56,255 bases of DNA from Alphaproteobacteria bacterium (lineage in GTDB: Bacteria > Pseudomonadota > Alphaproteobacteria > UBA8366 > GCA-2717185). This document shows, piece after piece, positions 24,834-33,182 of this stretch. The notes under the pieces are model-generated. The model did no database searches. It was given only the letters and a program-made list of their open reading frames with translations, and was not told the origin of the DNA. A program made the position numbers and the translations under genes. The stretch spans positions 1 through 56,255 of the forward strand of contig JBBDQU010000011.1 of NCBI GenBank assembly GCA_040905865.1, written 5' to 3'. Position 1 is the stretch's first letter; each line of letters begins with the position of its first letter.

Positions 24834-25622
24834 ATGGCATTGGCTGATTTCGGGATAGACGAAGGGGAATCGCTGCGCGGCACGGTGAGCGCGGTGGAAT
24901 GGGAGGCGCGGGTCGAACTGGCGGCGGCGTTCCGCATCGCTGTGGCGCGCGGCTGGAACAACTCCACCGCCAACCACATGACCGCGCGCATTCCCGACCA
25001 GCCGGATTATTTCCTGATGAACGCGGGCGATTTCGCCTGGGACGAAATCACGGCCTCCAACCTGCTGAAGCTGGACATGGACGGCAATGTGGTCAGCGAC
25101 ACGACCCGCAAGCCGCGGCCGGCCGGCCTTAACTTCCACAGCGCCCTGCAGCGCGAGCGGCGGCATCTGGGCTGCACCCTGCACATCCACGCACCCGCCG
25201 GGGTGGTCGTTTCCGCCTGGGAGGAGGGGCTGCAGTTTTTCGATCAGGGCTCCTGCAGCGTGTACGGCCAGGTCGCCTATCACGACTTCGAGGGCATCGC
25301 GGAGGAATCGGACGAGGCGCCGCGCATCCTGTCCGACCTGGGCGACAAATACATCCTGATCATGCGGAACCACGGCCTGCTGTCCGTCGGCCGAACGGTG
25401 CCGGAAGCGATGGAATACATGGACCGGCTGGTGGCGGCCTGCGAAACGCAGGAACGCATCCTCGCGACCAGCCACGCCACGCCTCGGCCGCTGTCGAGGG
25501 AAACCTGCGAATCCACCGCCAGCCAGTTCCGGAAACGCGCGGGCAACAAGCCGATCGGCGATACCGGCTTCGCCGCCGCCTATCGCAGGCAACTGCGCCA
25601 GGACCCGTCCTTCATGGCGTGA
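24834..25622 (+). CDS. Class II aldolase/adducin family protein
   Basis: 262-aa zinc-dependent aldolase or decarboxylase of the AraD/FucA fold. Metal ligands are visible as H117 and H119 in TLHIHAPAG and H180 in MRNHGLL; the catalytic-acid position is probably E71 in FAWDEITASN. It resembles adducin-head proteins common in Proteobacteria whose substrate is unknown. ATG 24834 has GGGAGGGA 5-6 bases upstream. It begins a plus-strand group with the MaoC-like gene, divergent from the carboxyltransferase. Confidence 0.9.
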   Translation: MALADFGIDEGESLRGTVSAVEWEARVELAAAFRIAVARGWNNSTANHMTARIPDQPDYFLMNAGDFAWDEITASNLLKLDMDGNVVSDTTRKPRPAGLNFHSALQRERRHLGCTLHIHAPAGVVVSAWEEGLQFFDQGSCSVYGQVAYHDFEGIAEESDEAPRILSDLGDKYILIMRNHGLLSVGRTVPEAMEYMDRLVAACETQERILATSHATPRPLSRETCESTASQFRKRAGNKPIGDTGFAAAYRRQLRQDPSFMA

Positions 25623-25687
25623 GGGCGTGGCGCGACATTACAGGACGGTCCGGTTGCGAACAGGCAAACAGTAAACGGGAGAGAACC

Positions 25688-26539
25688 ATGAACGAGACGA
25701 TTGCGCGCAACGAGCCCTATCCTGGCAAGGACCTGGGGGCGCTGGATTTCATCTGCACGACGCAGATGGTCGACGATTATTGCGAAGGGCTGGAGATCGA
25801 CCATGCGCGCTACCACAGCCCGGCGGACTGGGACCGGCCGGTGGCGCCCGCGATGGTCGTCGGCGAGATGGATTTCGGCTTCGAGGGGCTCCGCTTCGAC
25901 AACGCCTTCGGCAATCTGTGGATGCGCCAGGAATGGGCGCTCTTTCATCCGATTTTCCAGGAGCGCCATTACCGCCGCGCCTCCACCGTGCTGGACGTAT
26001 ACGAATGGCGCAACCGGTCGGTCGTCAAGCAGGAGGTGAATGTCCTCGACGGCGATGTGCTGGTCGCCCGCGGCATCCACCATCAGAGCTTCCTGCTGAA
26101 CCAGAGTTCCGGCCGGGTCGCGCTGCGCGATCCGAAGAAGAAGGAAGGCGCCCGCAAGTTCGACGTGCCGGCGGGGCGCGCGATCGAGGGAATCAGCCGC
26201 GTGATTAACCTGGAAATGTGCGGCGTGTTCTTTCACGGCCGCAAGACCTACCACACGGACAAGAAGGCCTCCGAAGCGCTTGGCTTCGACGAGGTCGTGG
26301 TCGGCGGCAAGATGACCATGGCGTTGATGGGCCAGATGCTCGAACAGCATTTCGGCCGCCGCTATTACGAAGGCGGCACGCTGGACGTGAAGTTCACGAA
26401 TATCGTCTGGCCCGGCGACCGGGTGACGACGAAAGGCGTGATTACAGGGGAGGAAGCGGGCCGGGCGCAGCTCACCGTGTGGATGGAAAAAGACGACGGT
26501 ACGGTGGTTATCGTCGGCACGGCGTCGGCTCCCGCCTGA
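25688..26539 (+). CDS. MaoC-like double-hotdog dehydratase
   Basis: 283-aa protein with two hotdog-like halves. The C-terminal half (about 170-283) shows the MaoC pattern: FHGRKTYHTDKKASEALGF then GTLDVKFTNIVWPGDRVTTKGVITG, typical of (R)-specific enoyl-CoA hydratases and mesaconyl-CoA hydratase-like proteins. The N-terminal half has a second fold with HARYHSPADWDRPVAPAMV. The reaction is probably hydration or dehydration of an enoyl-CoA or dicarboxylate-CoA, working with the aldolase just upstream. A GGGAG precedes the ATG at 25688, 65 bases after the aldolase stop. Confidence 0.85.
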   Translation: MNETIARNEPYPGKDLGALDFICTTQMVDDYCEGLEIDHARYHSPADWDRPVAPAMVVGEMDFGFEGLRFDNAFGNLWMRQEWALFHPIFQERHYRRASTVLDVYEWRNRSVVKQEVNVLDGDVLVARGIHHQSFLLNQSSGRVALRDPKKKEGARKFDVPAGRAIEGISRVINLEMCGVFFHGRKTYHTDKKASEALGFDEVVVGGKMTMALMGQMLEQHFGRRYYEGGTLDVKFTNIVWPGDRVTTKGVITGEEAGRAQLTVWMEKDDGTVVIVGTASAPA

Positions 26540-26682
26540 TGCAGATCGCTATTGCTACCGGCCGTTCAGGCGGGTACGGGCCGAATTCCTGATGTGCTAT
26601 AACGGGAACGAAACCGTTCTCCCGGAGTTATTCTGTCAGGGAGTTTATTCCGGGTTTCCCGGCCCGGTTGCGGGAGCGCCGG

Positions 26683-27684
26683 ATGGCACAGAGGGTGCGG
26701 ATTGCGACAGTTTTCGGAGGTACGGGATTTCTTGGCCGTCGGATAGCCGGGGCGATGCGCGAAGACGGCATTCATGTGCGTGTCGCCGTCCGCACGCCCG
26801 AAAAGTCCCGGTTTTTCGGGAAAGACGGTTGTGGCGTCGAGGTACTGCAAGCCGATATCCGTGATCCGGCTACCACCGGCGCGGCGCTTGACGGTGCGGA
26901 TGCCGTTGTAAACGCCGTCAGCCTCTACACCGAATCAGGTAACGCGACCTTCCGCCAGATCCATGTCGATGGCGCAAGGCAACTTGCGGAGGGGGCTCGG
27001 GATCGCGGTGTCCGGGTGCTGATTCAGGTTTCGGGTATCGGGGCCGATTCCAGTTCCTCTTCGCGTTACATCCAAAGTCGCGGGCAGGGCGAATCCGCGG
27101 TCAGGCAGGTGTTCGACGGCGCCGTCATCGTCCGGCCCGCCGTGATGTTCGGTCCTGACGACTCGTTTCTGAACATGCTCGTCTCCCTTGTCCGCTATCT
27201 GCCGGTACTGCCGATATTCGGAACCGGCGCAACGCGACTGCAACCGGCATATGTCGACGATGTGGCGAAGGCAGTTTCACGGATCGCCTCCGACACCCCC
27301 GGAGCCGGGCCGGTCTATGAACTGGGCGGTCCCGAAATCCATACCTATCGCCAACTGGTCGAACGGGTGGCCAGCCGTGCCGGTCGCCGCCGCCTGCTGG
27401 CGCCGGTACCTTTTGGCGTATGGAAGGCGCTTGCGGCCGCCGCTCGACTATTCCCCAATTCCCCATTGTCACGGACGCAGGTCGAACTGATGCAGCGCCA
27501 TAATGTCGCGGCGCCCGAATTGCCGTCATTTCGTGATGTGGACATCGAGCCGACCGCCGTCGACCCTGTCCTGACGGAAATCCTGGAAAGAATGTCCCGG
27601 TCTCCCCGAAACGGTCGGAACGCGGGACGTGCTTCCGGAACAGGACGCCAGGATCTCGATGCTACCCCCAGAAAACGGTCATGA
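26683..27684 (+). CDS. Atypical SDR, NDUFA9-like NAD(P)H-binding protein
   Basis: 333-aa extended/atypical SDR related to the complex I 39-kDa subunit NDUFA9. The nucleotide motif is VFGGTGFLGRRIAGAM with a following VRTPEK strand, and the family stretch SGIGADSSSSSRYIQSRGQGESAVR lacks the classic YxxxK, as usual here. VIVRPAVMFGPDDSFLNM and LQPAYVDDVAKA follow. Members are linked to ubiquinone or complex I assembly; in this window the role is unproven. ATG 26683 has GGGAG 6 bases upstream. Its 3' end overlaps, on the opposite strand, a 30-codon membrane-protein gene. Confidence 0.88.
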   Translation: MAQRVRIATVFGGTGFLGRRIAGAMREDGIHVRVAVRTPEKSRFFGKDGCGVEVLQADIRDPATTGAALDGADAVVNAVSLYTESGNATFRQIHVDGARQLAEGARDRGVRVLIQVSGIGADSSSSSRYIQSRGQGESAVRQVFDGAVIVRPAVMFGPDDSFLNMLVSLVRYLPVLPIFGTGATRLQPAYVDDVAKAVSRIASDTPGAGPVYELGGPEIHTYRQLVERVASRAGRRRLLAPVPFGVWKALAAAARLFPNSPLSRTQVELMQRHNVAAPELPSFRDVDIEPTAVDPVLTEILERMSRSPRNGRNAGRASGTGRQDLDATPRKRS

Positions 27685-27754
27685 ACACGGCAGTGGTTCC
27701 AAAGAAACCGAAGACCATTCCAAGGCTGACGGCAATTCCGGCTGATCGGGTCAT
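27662..27754 (-). CDS. 30-aa single-pass membrane microprotein
   Basis: A minus-strand reading frame of 30 codons (ATG 27754, TAG 27664-27662) is preceded by AAGGAG with 9-base spacing. The product is hydrophobic almost throughout: MTRSAGIAVSLGMVF, then GFFGTTAVFMTVFWG, one transmembrane helix with a small polar N-terminus and an aromatic C-terminus. The strong ribosome site and membrane character argue for a real gene, possibly a small subunit or regulator of a membrane complex, as with other sub-40-aa helices. It overlaps the 3' end of the SDR gene by 23 bases. Confidence 0.6.
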   Translation of the reverse strand: MTRSAGIAVSLGMVFGFFGTTAVFMTVFWG

Positions 27755-27939
27755 AACGACGTTCTCCTTGCTGGGTTATCCCTGTGTCGTGCGGTATCGA
27801 TACAAGAGACCCGGTGCCGACAAGTCACCCAGACAGGGGATAATTGCGCAAATACGTTATTTCTTTTGTATAAACCGCATGGCGGTTAAGGTTGTAACTC
27901 CGGAGCGGGGCGGCTTTGCAGCGGAAAGAGGGGCAGACA

Positions 27940-29241
27940 ATGGAATTCACGGAATCACTGGCATTGCGGACGGATGAAATTCTGGATCGCTGCACGAAAT
28001 GCGGTCGCTGCGTCGAGGCCTGTCCGATGCCGGGCCCGGCGGGGATCGACATTGCCGCACCGGGAGACATTGCCGCCGGCGTGCTGGATATTATCCGCAC
28101 CGGCAGCGGCCCGGCGGATTCGGAAGCCTGGGTGTCCGCCTGTTCCGGCAGCGGCGCCTGTATCGACGTCTGCAACGACGGGATCAACCCGCGCTTCATG
28201 ATCCGCCTTGCCCGTGTCGCCCGGTCCGCAAAGAAGGAATCCGGCGCGATCCAGGCCGACGGGAAGGCGCGGTTCCAGAAGATGGCCCGCGGGGTCCGCG
28301 TGCTGTCGCGCCTGCAATTGTCGCCGCTGGAACTGGCGCGGCTGACCCGCGCGCCGAAGGGGCAGGAACCCGAAGAACCCGAAATCGTCTTCTATACGGG
28401 CTGCAATGTGCTGAAGACGCCGCATATCGCCCTGCTGTGTCTCGACGTGCTGGACCGGCTGGATGTCCGCTACGCGGTGTATGGCGGGCCGTCGGACTGC
28501 TGCGGCATCCTGCAGATGCGCGCCGGCGATGTCGCCAATGCCGGTCGGCAGGGCAGCCGGACGGTCGAGCGTTTCTTCGATACGGGCGCCGAGAAGGTGC
28601 TGTCCTGGTGTCCGACCTGCAACATCCAGTTCGGCGAGGCGGTGATCCCCAGCACGGTTGCCGACGACAATTTCGGCATGACGATGTTCTCGGTCTACCT
28701 GGAAAGCCGTATGGACGAATTGAAGAAGCTGTTCGTGCATCCGGTCAACAAGCGGGTCGGGCTGCACGAACATGCGGGCGCGAACGGGGTGACGGAATCG
28801 GTCATCCGGATCCTCAGGCAGATTCCCGGGCTGGAATTCGTCGACCTGGAAATGCCGACCCTGGGCTATCAGTGCACGTCGCTGTCCGGCACGCCGGCCT
28901 ACCAGAAAAGCGCCCATGACGATCAGCTGCGCGTGGCGGCGGAAGCGGGCGTGACGACCCTGGCCGGTATCTATCATTCCTGCCACCGGGATTTCTGCGC
29001 CCATGAAAAGGAATGGCCATTTGAGGTGGTGAATTTCATGGAACTCGTCGGCGAGGCCATGGGCGTGACGCGCCCCGACATGTTCAAGCATTTCAAGCTG
29101 ATGCAGGATGTCGATGCGGTCATCGCCGAATGCGACGACATGATCGAACAGCACGGTCTCGACCGTGACGAGGTGCGCGAGGTGCTGATCGCCGACATGT
29201 TCGGCGGCAAGATGCCGGTCGGGAAGGGGGCCGCCGCGTGA
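27940..29241 (+). CDS. Fe-S oxidoreductase of the GlcF/HdrD type
   Basis: 433-aa (Fe-S) protein. Cluster 1 is complete: C18-x2-C21-x2-C24-x3-C28-P. The second site reads C68, S71, C74, C78, so one cysteine is replaced by serine and the last proline by Asn; it may hold a modified or 3Fe cluster. Two cysteine-rich modules follow (GCN...DCCGI, and WCPTCN...CHRDFC), a relaxed form of the CCG domains that handle thiols or 2-hydroxyacids in GlcF, LldE and heterodisulfide reductase. It overlaps the DUF4392 gene by GTGA, implying one function for the pair. The electron donor is unknown. Confidence 0.87.
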   Translation: MEFTESLALRTDEILDRCTKCGRCVEACPMPGPAGIDIAAPGDIAAGVLDIIRTGSGPADSEAWVSACSGSGACIDVCNDGINPRFMIRLARVARSAKKESGAIQADGKARFQKMARGVRVLSRLQLSPLELARLTRAPKGQEPEEPEIVFYTGCNVLKTPHIALLCLDVLDRLDVRYAVYGGPSDCCGILQMRAGDVANAGRQGSRTVERFFDTGAEKVLSWCPTCNIQFGEAVIPSTVADDNFGMTMFSVYLESRMDELKKLFVHPVNKRVGLHEHAGANGVTESVIRILRQIPGLEFVDLEMPTLGYQCTSLSGTPAYQKSAHDDQLRVAAEAGVTTLAGIYHSCHRDFCAHEKEWPFEVVNFMELVGEAMGVTRPDMFKHFKLMQDVDAVIAECDDMIEQHGLDRDEVREVLIADMFGGKMPVGKGAAA

Positions 29242-30254
29242 GCGGCCTTTCCGCCGTCTTCGACCTGATCGACCGGATCACCTGTCTCGATATCGGCCGC
29301 CGCGGGGTTGCCGGGCTCTACGATCCGGCGCGGGCCCGCAATGACGAAGCGCTCTGCGCGGCGGCGGCACGGCCGCTGGCGGGGCTGTCGCGCGGCGACC
29401 ACGTCATCATCCTGACCGGCTCGCTGACCCGGTCGAATGTCGATACGGGTATCGCGGAAAACGACGGCCCGATGGGCGTCGCGTCCCTGGCGCGGGCGAT
29501 CACGCACGGATTCAACGCAATTCCGGTGATCGTCGTCGATGAATCCATATGCGACAAGGTCGCGGCGATCACCCGGGTCGCGGGACCGAATGTCGTGACC
29601 CTGGAGCAGGCGCGAATCGCGGTGGATGCGCCGCGCTTTACCAGTGTCGCGGTGGTGCAGGGCGGTCATGTCGACGACGCGGCGGCGCAGGCGCAGGCGG
29701 TCGCGATGATCGCGGATATGCAGCCAAAGGCGGTGATCTCCGTCGAACGCGCAGGGCTGAGCGCCGACGGCACCTATCGCAACGCCCGCGGTGAGGATTA
29801 CAGCGCCGGCCGGGCGCGGCTCGACCATATCGTGCTGGAGGCGGCGCGCCGCGGCATACCCACCATCGGCATCGGCGACGGCGGCAACGAAATCGGCATG
29901 GGCGCCGTCCGCGATGCGGTCGAGGCGCATATTCCGCATGGCAGGATCTTGTGCGCCGATATCGCGACCGACGTGCTGATTCCGGCAGGGGTCTCCAACT
30001 GGGGCTGCTATGGGCTCGCCGCGGCGCTGGCGGTACAGGCCGGTAATATCGACCTTGCCCACACGCCGGACCTGGAACGCCGGCTGCTTGAGGCCGCGCC
30101 GCAGATCGGGCTGATCGACGGCACAAGCGGGCGGCTGGAGCCGACGGCGGACGGCTTGCCCCTGTCGACCCATACGGGGCTGGTCGAATTGTTATGGACC
30201 GTTGCGCGGCGCGGCATCGAAACGGGCGGCGCGCCGACCTTCGCCACGCTGTGA
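29238..30254 (+). CDS. DUF4392 protein (D-glutamate cyclase C-terminal-like)
   Basis: 338-aa protein matching the DUF4392 family, the C-terminal half of eukaryotic D-glutamate cyclase, which converts D-glutamate to 5-oxo-D-proline. Conserved segments seen are RNDEALC, ILTGSLTRSNVDTGIAENDGPMGVASLARA, AVISVERAGLSADGTYRNARGED and GIGDGGNEIGMGAV. It starts with GTG overlapping the Fe-S gene stop. Whether the bacterial enzyme uses D-glutamate or another acid is unknown; the Fe-S partner suggests a redox-linked pathway rather than simple cyclisation. Confidence 0.85.
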   Translation: MSGLSAVFDLIDRITCLDIGRRGVAGLYDPARARNDEALCAAAARPLAGLSRGDHVIILTGSLTRSNVDTGIAENDGPMGVASLARAITHGFNAIPVIVVDESICDKVAAITRVAGPNVVTLEQARIAVDAPRFTSVAVVQGGHVDDAAAQAQAVAMIADMQPKAVISVERAGLSADGTYRNARGEDYSAGRARLDHIVLEAARRGIPTIGIGDGGNEIGMGAVRDAVEAHIPHGRILCADIATDVLIPAGVSNWGCYGLAAALAVQAGNIDLAHTPDLERRLLEAAPQIGLIDGTSGRLEPTADGLPLSTHTGLVELLWTVARRGIETGGAPTFATL

Positions 30255-30386
30255 CGGCCGGATTGTCCGGGTGCGTCTCGCGCAGTCCTCCGAACCCGAA
30301 ACTGCCGTCATCCGCGTCCTGTTCCTGTCCGGCGGATGTCTTGCATATCGCGTTGGAAGCAGGGCGCTTCACATGCTCCGATGGAA

Positions 30387-30417
30387 ACCTGTTGCAGTTC
30401 CCTTGAAACCCGATCTG
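30387..30417. repeat. Second copy of a 31-bp repeat
   Basis: Matches the reverse complement of 18210-18240 at 26 of 31 positions. It lies in the 207-base gap 30255-30461 upstream of the HMG-CoA-lyase-like gene; no other gene-like feature is seen there. Confidence 0.4.
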
Positions 30418-30461
30418 ATTTAGGCTTCGCGAAAGGAAATTTCCAAGCGGGAGCCAGCCAG

Positions 30462-31424
30462 ATGTCCGATTTGCCGAATTCCGTCGAGATCCATGAAGAA
30501 GGGCCGCGCGAGGGTTTCCAGATCGAGGCGGGCCCGATATCGACCGCCGACAAGATTGCCTTCATCGATGCGCTGTCCGGTACGGGCCTGCGGGAGATCC
30601 AGGTGGCGTCGTTCGTCAATCCGAAGCGGGTCCCCGGCTGGGCGGATGCGGCGGCGGTTGTCGCCGGAATCGCCAGGAAGCCGGGGATTGCCTATACCGC
30701 GCTGTGGCTGAATGAAAAAGGCTTCCTTCGGGCGCTGGAGGCGGATGGCCTGGAATTGCGGGGGTCGATCTCCAACTGCGCCTCCGAAGGCTTCATGATC
30801 CGCAATACGAACCGGGACCGCGCGGAAAACATCCGCGTGCAGCACAACCAGATCGACCTCTACGCCAAACACGGCGTGCCCGTCTACCGGGGCGGGATCA
30901 TGGCGGCGTTCGGCTGCAATTTCGAGGGCGAAATCCCGGTATCCCGCGTGCTGGAAACGGTTCAGGAAACCCTGGATATCCTGGCGGAACACGACATGAC
31001 CCTGCCGGTGCTGGTGCTGGCGGATACGATGGGCTGGGCGACGCCGCTGTCGGTCAAGCGCGTCGTCGGCGCGGTCCGCGACCGCTGGCCGGACCTGCGC
31101 CTCGGATTGCACCTCCATGACACCCGGGGCCTTGGTATCGCAAACGCCTATGCGGGGCTGGAGATGGGCATCGAATGGTTCGATTCGTCGGTCGCCGGTC
31201 TGGGCGGCTGCCCGTTCGCCCGGCGCGACGGCAAGCCCGCGGCCGGCAATGTCTGCACCGAAGACCTCGTCTTCATGTGCGCGGAAATGGGGATCGAAAC
31301 GGGCATTGACCTGGAACGCCTGATCGAAGCGGCGGAAATGGCCGAGCGAATCGTCGGCCATGAACTGCCCGGATCCGTGATGCGGGGCGGCAGCCTGGAC
31401 AGCCTGCGTGTAAAGCTGCGGTAA
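30462..31424 (+). CDS. Hydroxymethylglutaryl-CoA lyase-like enzyme
   Basis: 320-aa TIM-barrel lyase of the HMG-CoA lyase/DRE-TIM group, which cleaves HMG-CoA to acetyl-CoA and acetoacetate or a related substrate. The family start EEGPREGFQIE, the metal motif LHLHDTRG and the active-site loop GLGGCPFARRD...GNVCTEDL with its catalytic Cys are all visible. The usual HMG-CoA lyase opening DGLQNE is instead EGPREGFQ, so a related acyl-CoA lyase activity is possible. ATG 30462 has GCGGGAG about 8 bases upstream; earlier starts are unlikely. Confidence 0.9.
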   Translation: MSDLPNSVEIHEEGPREGFQIEAGPISTADKIAFIDALSGTGLREIQVASFVNPKRVPGWADAAAVVAGIARKPGIAYTALWLNEKGFLRALEADGLELRGSISNCASEGFMIRNTNRDRAENIRVQHNQIDLYAKHGVPVYRGGIMAAFGCNFEGEIPVSRVLETVQETLDILAEHDMTLPVLVLADTMGWATPLSVKRVVGAVRDRWPDLRLGLHLHDTRGLGIANAYAGLEMGIEWFDSSVAGLGGCPFARRDGKPAAGNVCTEDLVFMCAEMGIETGIDLERLIEAAEMAERIVGHELPGSVMRGGSLDSLRVKLR

Positions 31425-31519
31425 CCGTCATGGGATATATGGCGGCGATACGATAAACAAGAATTGCGCTACACCGTTTGGGTGATGAATTGAGTGGCGA
31501 CCTTCCCTAGGCTGTTGTC

Positions 31520-31876
31520 ATGGAAAATGCCGGTAAGGCGAATTATTTCCGGGATGGCGCGATGAGTGTGGAATATCTGAATGGGTTGAGCACCGCCGAA
31601 GCCGATAGCGTCGTGGCCGTCGGCTGCATACTGATGGCAAGCGGTCTCGCCGGCGCCGTCGGGCAGGGCGTGACGGCGGAAGGTGCCTGCTTCGTCGAAA
31701 TCATGGCGCCGCATGGCGGCGTGCAGATGTTCGTGATCGGCAAGGAAATGGGGCGCTATTTCGTCCGGGGGCAGGATGGCGGGCGCCTCGCGGCCGGCGG
31801 GACGCTCGAGGCCATGCTGGATACGGGATTTCGTCCGGAAACCTTCATCCCGGCGCGCCCCGGACGTCCTCATTAA
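31520..31876 (+). CDS. Hypothetical protein, 118 aa
   Basis: I do not recognise this family. The protein is soluble-looking, with a Gly/Ala-rich hydrophobic centre (VAVGCILMASGLAGAVGQG), and ends in basic proline-rich residues. ATG 31562 is an alternative start giving 104 aa. It stands alone between two unrelated genes; 95 bases upstream separate it from the lyase. Just after its stop, AAAGCAGATCG resembles one end of the palindromic elements. Confidence 0.5.
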   Translation: MENAGKANYFRDGAMSVEYLNGLSTAEADSVVAVGCILMASGLAGAVGQGVTAEGACFVEIMAPHGGVQMFVIGKEMGRYFVRGQDGGRLAAGGTLEAMLDTGFRPETFIPARPGRPH

Positions 31877-32011
31877 AGCAGATCGCCTTTAGGCGGGTGC
31901 TCCGTCTGGCGCGGGATACGGCAAAGACAGCCGACTGATTGACGGCTGCGGCGATATCGAGTCTTCTCCCGGCATGCCGCGATGAGTTGCCTGTTCCGGA
32001 GACGCCGCCCG

Positions 32012-32680
32012 ATGTCCAGCCGAACGATCCCGATGACCGACGCCCTTTACGATTACTATCTGAATTCGTCGCTGCGCGAACCGGATGTTCTGGCGCGCCT
32101 GCGCGCGACGACTTCGGCGCATCCCGAAGGCGATATGCGGATTTCCCCGGAACAGGGACAGTTCATGCGCTTCCTGGTCGGCCTGATCGGGGCGCGGCGG
32201 GCCATCGAGATCGGCACCTATACGGGGTACAGCGCGCTGTCGGTCGCGCTGGCGATGCCGCCGGGGTCGCGGCTGGTCGCCTGCGAGCGGCGGCCGGAAT
32301 GGCCGCGTATCGGCCAGCCATTCTGGCGGGAAGCCGGAGTCGACGCGACCATCGACCTGCGGATCGGCAAGGCCGCCGATACGCTGGGCGCGATGATCGA
32401 TGCCGGGGAGGCGGGACAGTACGATTTTGCGTTCATCGACGGCGACAAGAAGAACTATGTCGTTTACTACGAACTGTGCCTCCAGCTGATCCGGCCGGGC
32501 GGGATAATCGCCCTGGACAATATGCTATGGAGCGGCCGGCTTGTGGACCCGACCCTGGACGATCCGGCCTCGACCGCGATTCGCGTTCTGAACGAGAAAA
32601 TCCGCGACGATGCGCGCGTGGAGTCCAGCCTGATCCCGATCGGCGACGGGCTGGCGCTGGTGCGCAAGCTGGATACCTGA
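32012..32680 (+). CDS. SAM-dependent O-methyltransferase
   Basis: 222-aa O-methyltransferase of the caffeoyl-CoA/catechol class. The SAM-binding motif I is AIEIGTYTGYSALSVAL, the acidic metal-site motif FIDGDKKNY follows, and IRPGGIIALDNMLWSGR is the family's motif with metal ligand residues. The N-terminus MSSRTIPMTDALYDYYL matches family starts, so I chose ATG 32012 over 31982 or 32033. The acceptor is unknown, probably a small phenol or catechol. Confidence 0.9.
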   Translation: MSSRTIPMTDALYDYYLNSSLREPDVLARLRATTSAHPEGDMRISPEQGQFMRFLVGLIGARRAIEIGTYTGYSALSVALAMPPGSRLVACERRPEWPRIGQPFWREAGVDATIDLRIGKAADTLGAMIDAGEAGQYDFAFIDGDKKNYVVYYELCLQLIRPGGIIALDNMLWSGRLVDPTLDDPASTAIRVLNEKIRDDARVESSLIPIGDGLALVRKLDT

Positions 32681-32749
32681 TTCCGGAAGCCGGAATTCCG
32701 GTTCTTCCTCTTGGCGTCACATCGTTCCAATCGAATCTAAGACTCGCCG

Positions 32750-32764
32750 TTAACGCCTTATTAA
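32750..32764 (+). promoter_or_regulatory. CtrA-type binding site
   Basis: TTAA at 32750-32753, seven bases, then TTAA at 32761-32764: the full TTAA-N7-TTAA site of alphaproteobacterial CtrA. A further TTAA pair with 3-base spacing lies just upstream of the next gene. The surrounding 60 bases are unusually AT-rich for this window, as expected of a promoter region. Confidence 0.45.
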
Positions 32765-32857
32765 GAAATACATAATAATTATTGTGTATTAGATCATTCT
32801 GTGATTCATTAATGGTTAACGTCCTGTTTGCATCCGTATTTGATGGAAAATTGGAAG

Positions 32858-33175
32858 ATGTTCAAGCGTAGTGCCGCGGTTTGTGCTTTTGCCCTCCTGG
32901 CCTTTTCCGCTCCCGCGGAAACGATTGAGGAGGCTGCAGAATCGAACTGCGATTCGCGTGAAACGGTGCTGGCGTTCCTGTCCGACAGGTATGCGGAAGC
33001 GCCGGTCGCCATGGGCGTCGCCCGGAATGGCGGGCTTGTGGAAGTCCTGACTTCCGGCGCCGGCGGATCGACCTTCACGATCATCGTGACCACGCCGGAC
33101 GGACGTACCTGCATGGTTGCCGCGGGCGACGGCTGGGAAAGCCTGACGACGCGGACGCCGAATACGCCGATCTGA
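32858..33175 (+). CDS. Small exported hypothetical protein
   Basis: 105-aa protein with a clear Sec signal (MFKRSAAVCAFALLAFSAPAE, predicted cleavage after APA) and a mature part of about 85 residues with two cysteines (C34, C91) that could form a disulfide. No known domain was recognised. Earlier in-frame ATG 32843 and TTG 32828 exist but make an atypical signal peptide. The AT-rich upstream region carries a CtrA-type site, so expression may be tied to the cell cycle or motility programme. Confidence 0.6.
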   Translation: MFKRSAAVCAFALLAFSAPAETIEEAAESNCDSRETVLAFLSDRYAEAPVAMGVARNGGLVEVLTSGAGGSTFTIIVTTPDGRTCMVAAGDGWESLTTRTPNTPI

Positions 33176-33182
33176 CAGCCGC

